DNA of 20,409 nt from a virus. The first letter of the stretch is position 1; every line of letters starts with the position of its first letter. The notes beneath the pieces are model-generated. The model was given only the letters and a program-made list of their open reading frames with translations. It made no database searches and was not told where the DNA came from. This document shows, one piece after another, positions 20,145 through 20,409 of the stretch. The translations under genes and the position numbers were made by a program. Location of the stretch: IMG/VR virus record IMGVR_UViG_3300048919_000420, positions 1-20,409 of that record; one strand, written 5' to 3'.

Positions 20145-20171
20145 GCAAAGAATAACAAGCACTGCTAGTAT
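20143..20171 (+). promoter_or_regulatory. PL-like promoter, rightward out of the window
   Basis: TTGCAA (20143-20148), a 17-base spacer, then TAGTAT (20166-20171), the same -10 as PR. Operators O4 and O5 flank and cover it. It would drive early genes to the right of this window. Confidence 0.65.
20155..20169. promoter_or_regulatory. Operator O5 (in PL)
   Basis: ACAAGCA-C-TGCTAGT keeps 13 of 14 arm bases. With the next two bases it forms a 17-mer identical to the PR operator/-10 in the same orientation relative to transcription. Confidence 0.7.
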
Positions 20172-20234
20172 TCGCTCTAACAACTCTTTGAACCGCGTAC
20201 GCGGCTCGGCAGGGAAGTTGGGCACCACGGCATC

Positions 20235-20256
20235 GACCGGGTAAGCCCCGGTCTTT
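20235..20256 (+). terminator. Hairpin followed by TTT in the PL leader
   Basis: GACCGGG-TAAGC-CCCGGTC is a perfect 7-bp stem with 5-base loop, then TTTC. It could be a weak terminator early in the PL transcript or an RNA signal for an antiterminator. Confidence 0.45.
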
Positions 20257-20280
20257 CACAAGTTGCACGCCGATGTTGCT

Positions 20281-20298
20281 TGCCCCACCCGAGGGGCA
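20281..20298 (+). other. Second hairpin in the PL leader
   Basis: TGCCCC-ACCCGA-GGGGCA forms a 6-bp GC-rich stem, followed only by TT. It is too short of U residues for a standard terminator. It is 27 bases after the first hairpin. Confidence 0.4.
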
Positions 20299-20409
20299 TT
20301 CGTCCGGCGCAATGGCGCTCCTGGGCATGGGCCAGGTCAGCGCGCCGCGTCTCCGCGCGGTTGCCAGTCCGTCAAAGCACGGTTCACGGCATAGGGAAGG
20401 AACTGCGGG

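Larger units (their letters stand above)
20172..20409 (+). other. Structured leader region behind PL, no convincing gene
   Basis: About 238 bases downstream of PL hold no ORF I trust. One frame from ATG 20273 stays open to the window end but lacks a ribosome site. The stretch contains several hairpins, including CCGCG/CGCGG at 20345-20360. The last bases (AGGGAAGGAA, 20392-20401) look like a ribosome site for a gene that would start just outside. A long leader suits transcription attenuation or antitermination. Confidence 0.4.

Noticed and set aside
19818-20228. Minus-strand 136-aa frame over the switch region
   Set aside because: It spans PL, both palindromes and the SOS box and overlaps the HTH gene in another frame; no domain is seen.
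20273-20409. Plus-strand ORF open to the window end (MLLAPPEGHSSG...)
   Set aside because: No ribosome site, unusual composition, and it runs through the leader hairpins; only its lack of a stop speaks for it.
1-20409. Integrase, att sites, tRNA or lysis genes
   Set aside because: None recognised on either strand; these parts must lie outside the window if the element is complete.

Overview
This window looks like most of a temperate, podovirus-like phage or prophage (head, replication and immunity modules) in a GC-rich betaproteobacterial host. Comamonadaceae such as Acidovorax, Comamonas or Delftia would fit, but that host guess rests only on composition and protein style. No integrase, lysis gene, tail fibre, tRNA, rRNA, att site or CRISPR array is visible, so both ends of the element lie outside.

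Layout, left to right. (1) 2-1068, plus strand: the tail of an unknown gene, a small multi-pass membrane protein and a secreted Cys-containing protein. They converge on the virion genes and look like cargo (moron) genes. (2) 1072-11908, minus strand: the head/packaging module. Transcription runs from right to left: small terminase, large terminase, portal, scaffold, DUF4043/N4-gp56-like major capsid protein, probable decoration protein, a Gln-rich small protein, head-tail adaptor, and a 511-aa virion-associated protein. (3) 12028-12666, minus: an AT-rich island encoding a YiiX/C92-type permuted papain-fold hydrolase, probably a recently acquired moron. (4) 12757-19125, minus: a 13-gene early operon in which almost every stop overlaps the next start. 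It holds a Cro-like repressor, a Rha/KilAC antirepressor, a lambda-O-like replication initiator, a probable replication accessory protein, a RuvC-like nuclease, a DUF4406 protein, an HNH-like protein, a winged-helix protein and several unknowns. (5) 19126-20409: the immunity switch.

The switch has the lambda plan. A CI-like gene (plus strand, no S24 self-cleavage domain) lies between two promoters firing outward, PR (leftward into cro and the early operon) and PL (rightward out of the window). The two promoters share an identical 17-bp operator/-10 segment. Between cI and PL, a second HTH gene faces cI; its promoter overlaps a strong LexA-type SOS box, and its 3' end overlaps cI antisense by 164 bp. 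This suggests that DNA damage induces the phage through a LexA-controlled antagonist (protein, convergent transcription, or both) and not through RecA-driven CI cleavage.

The second notable structure is inside the replication initiator gene: eight 18-bp repeats, flanked on one side by 11-12 bp AT-richer repeats and on the other by a 7-bp perfect inverted repeat. One repeat copy is conserved although it is read in a different codon frame, so the DNA and not the peptide appears to be under selection. This is a strong candidate for the phage origin of replication.
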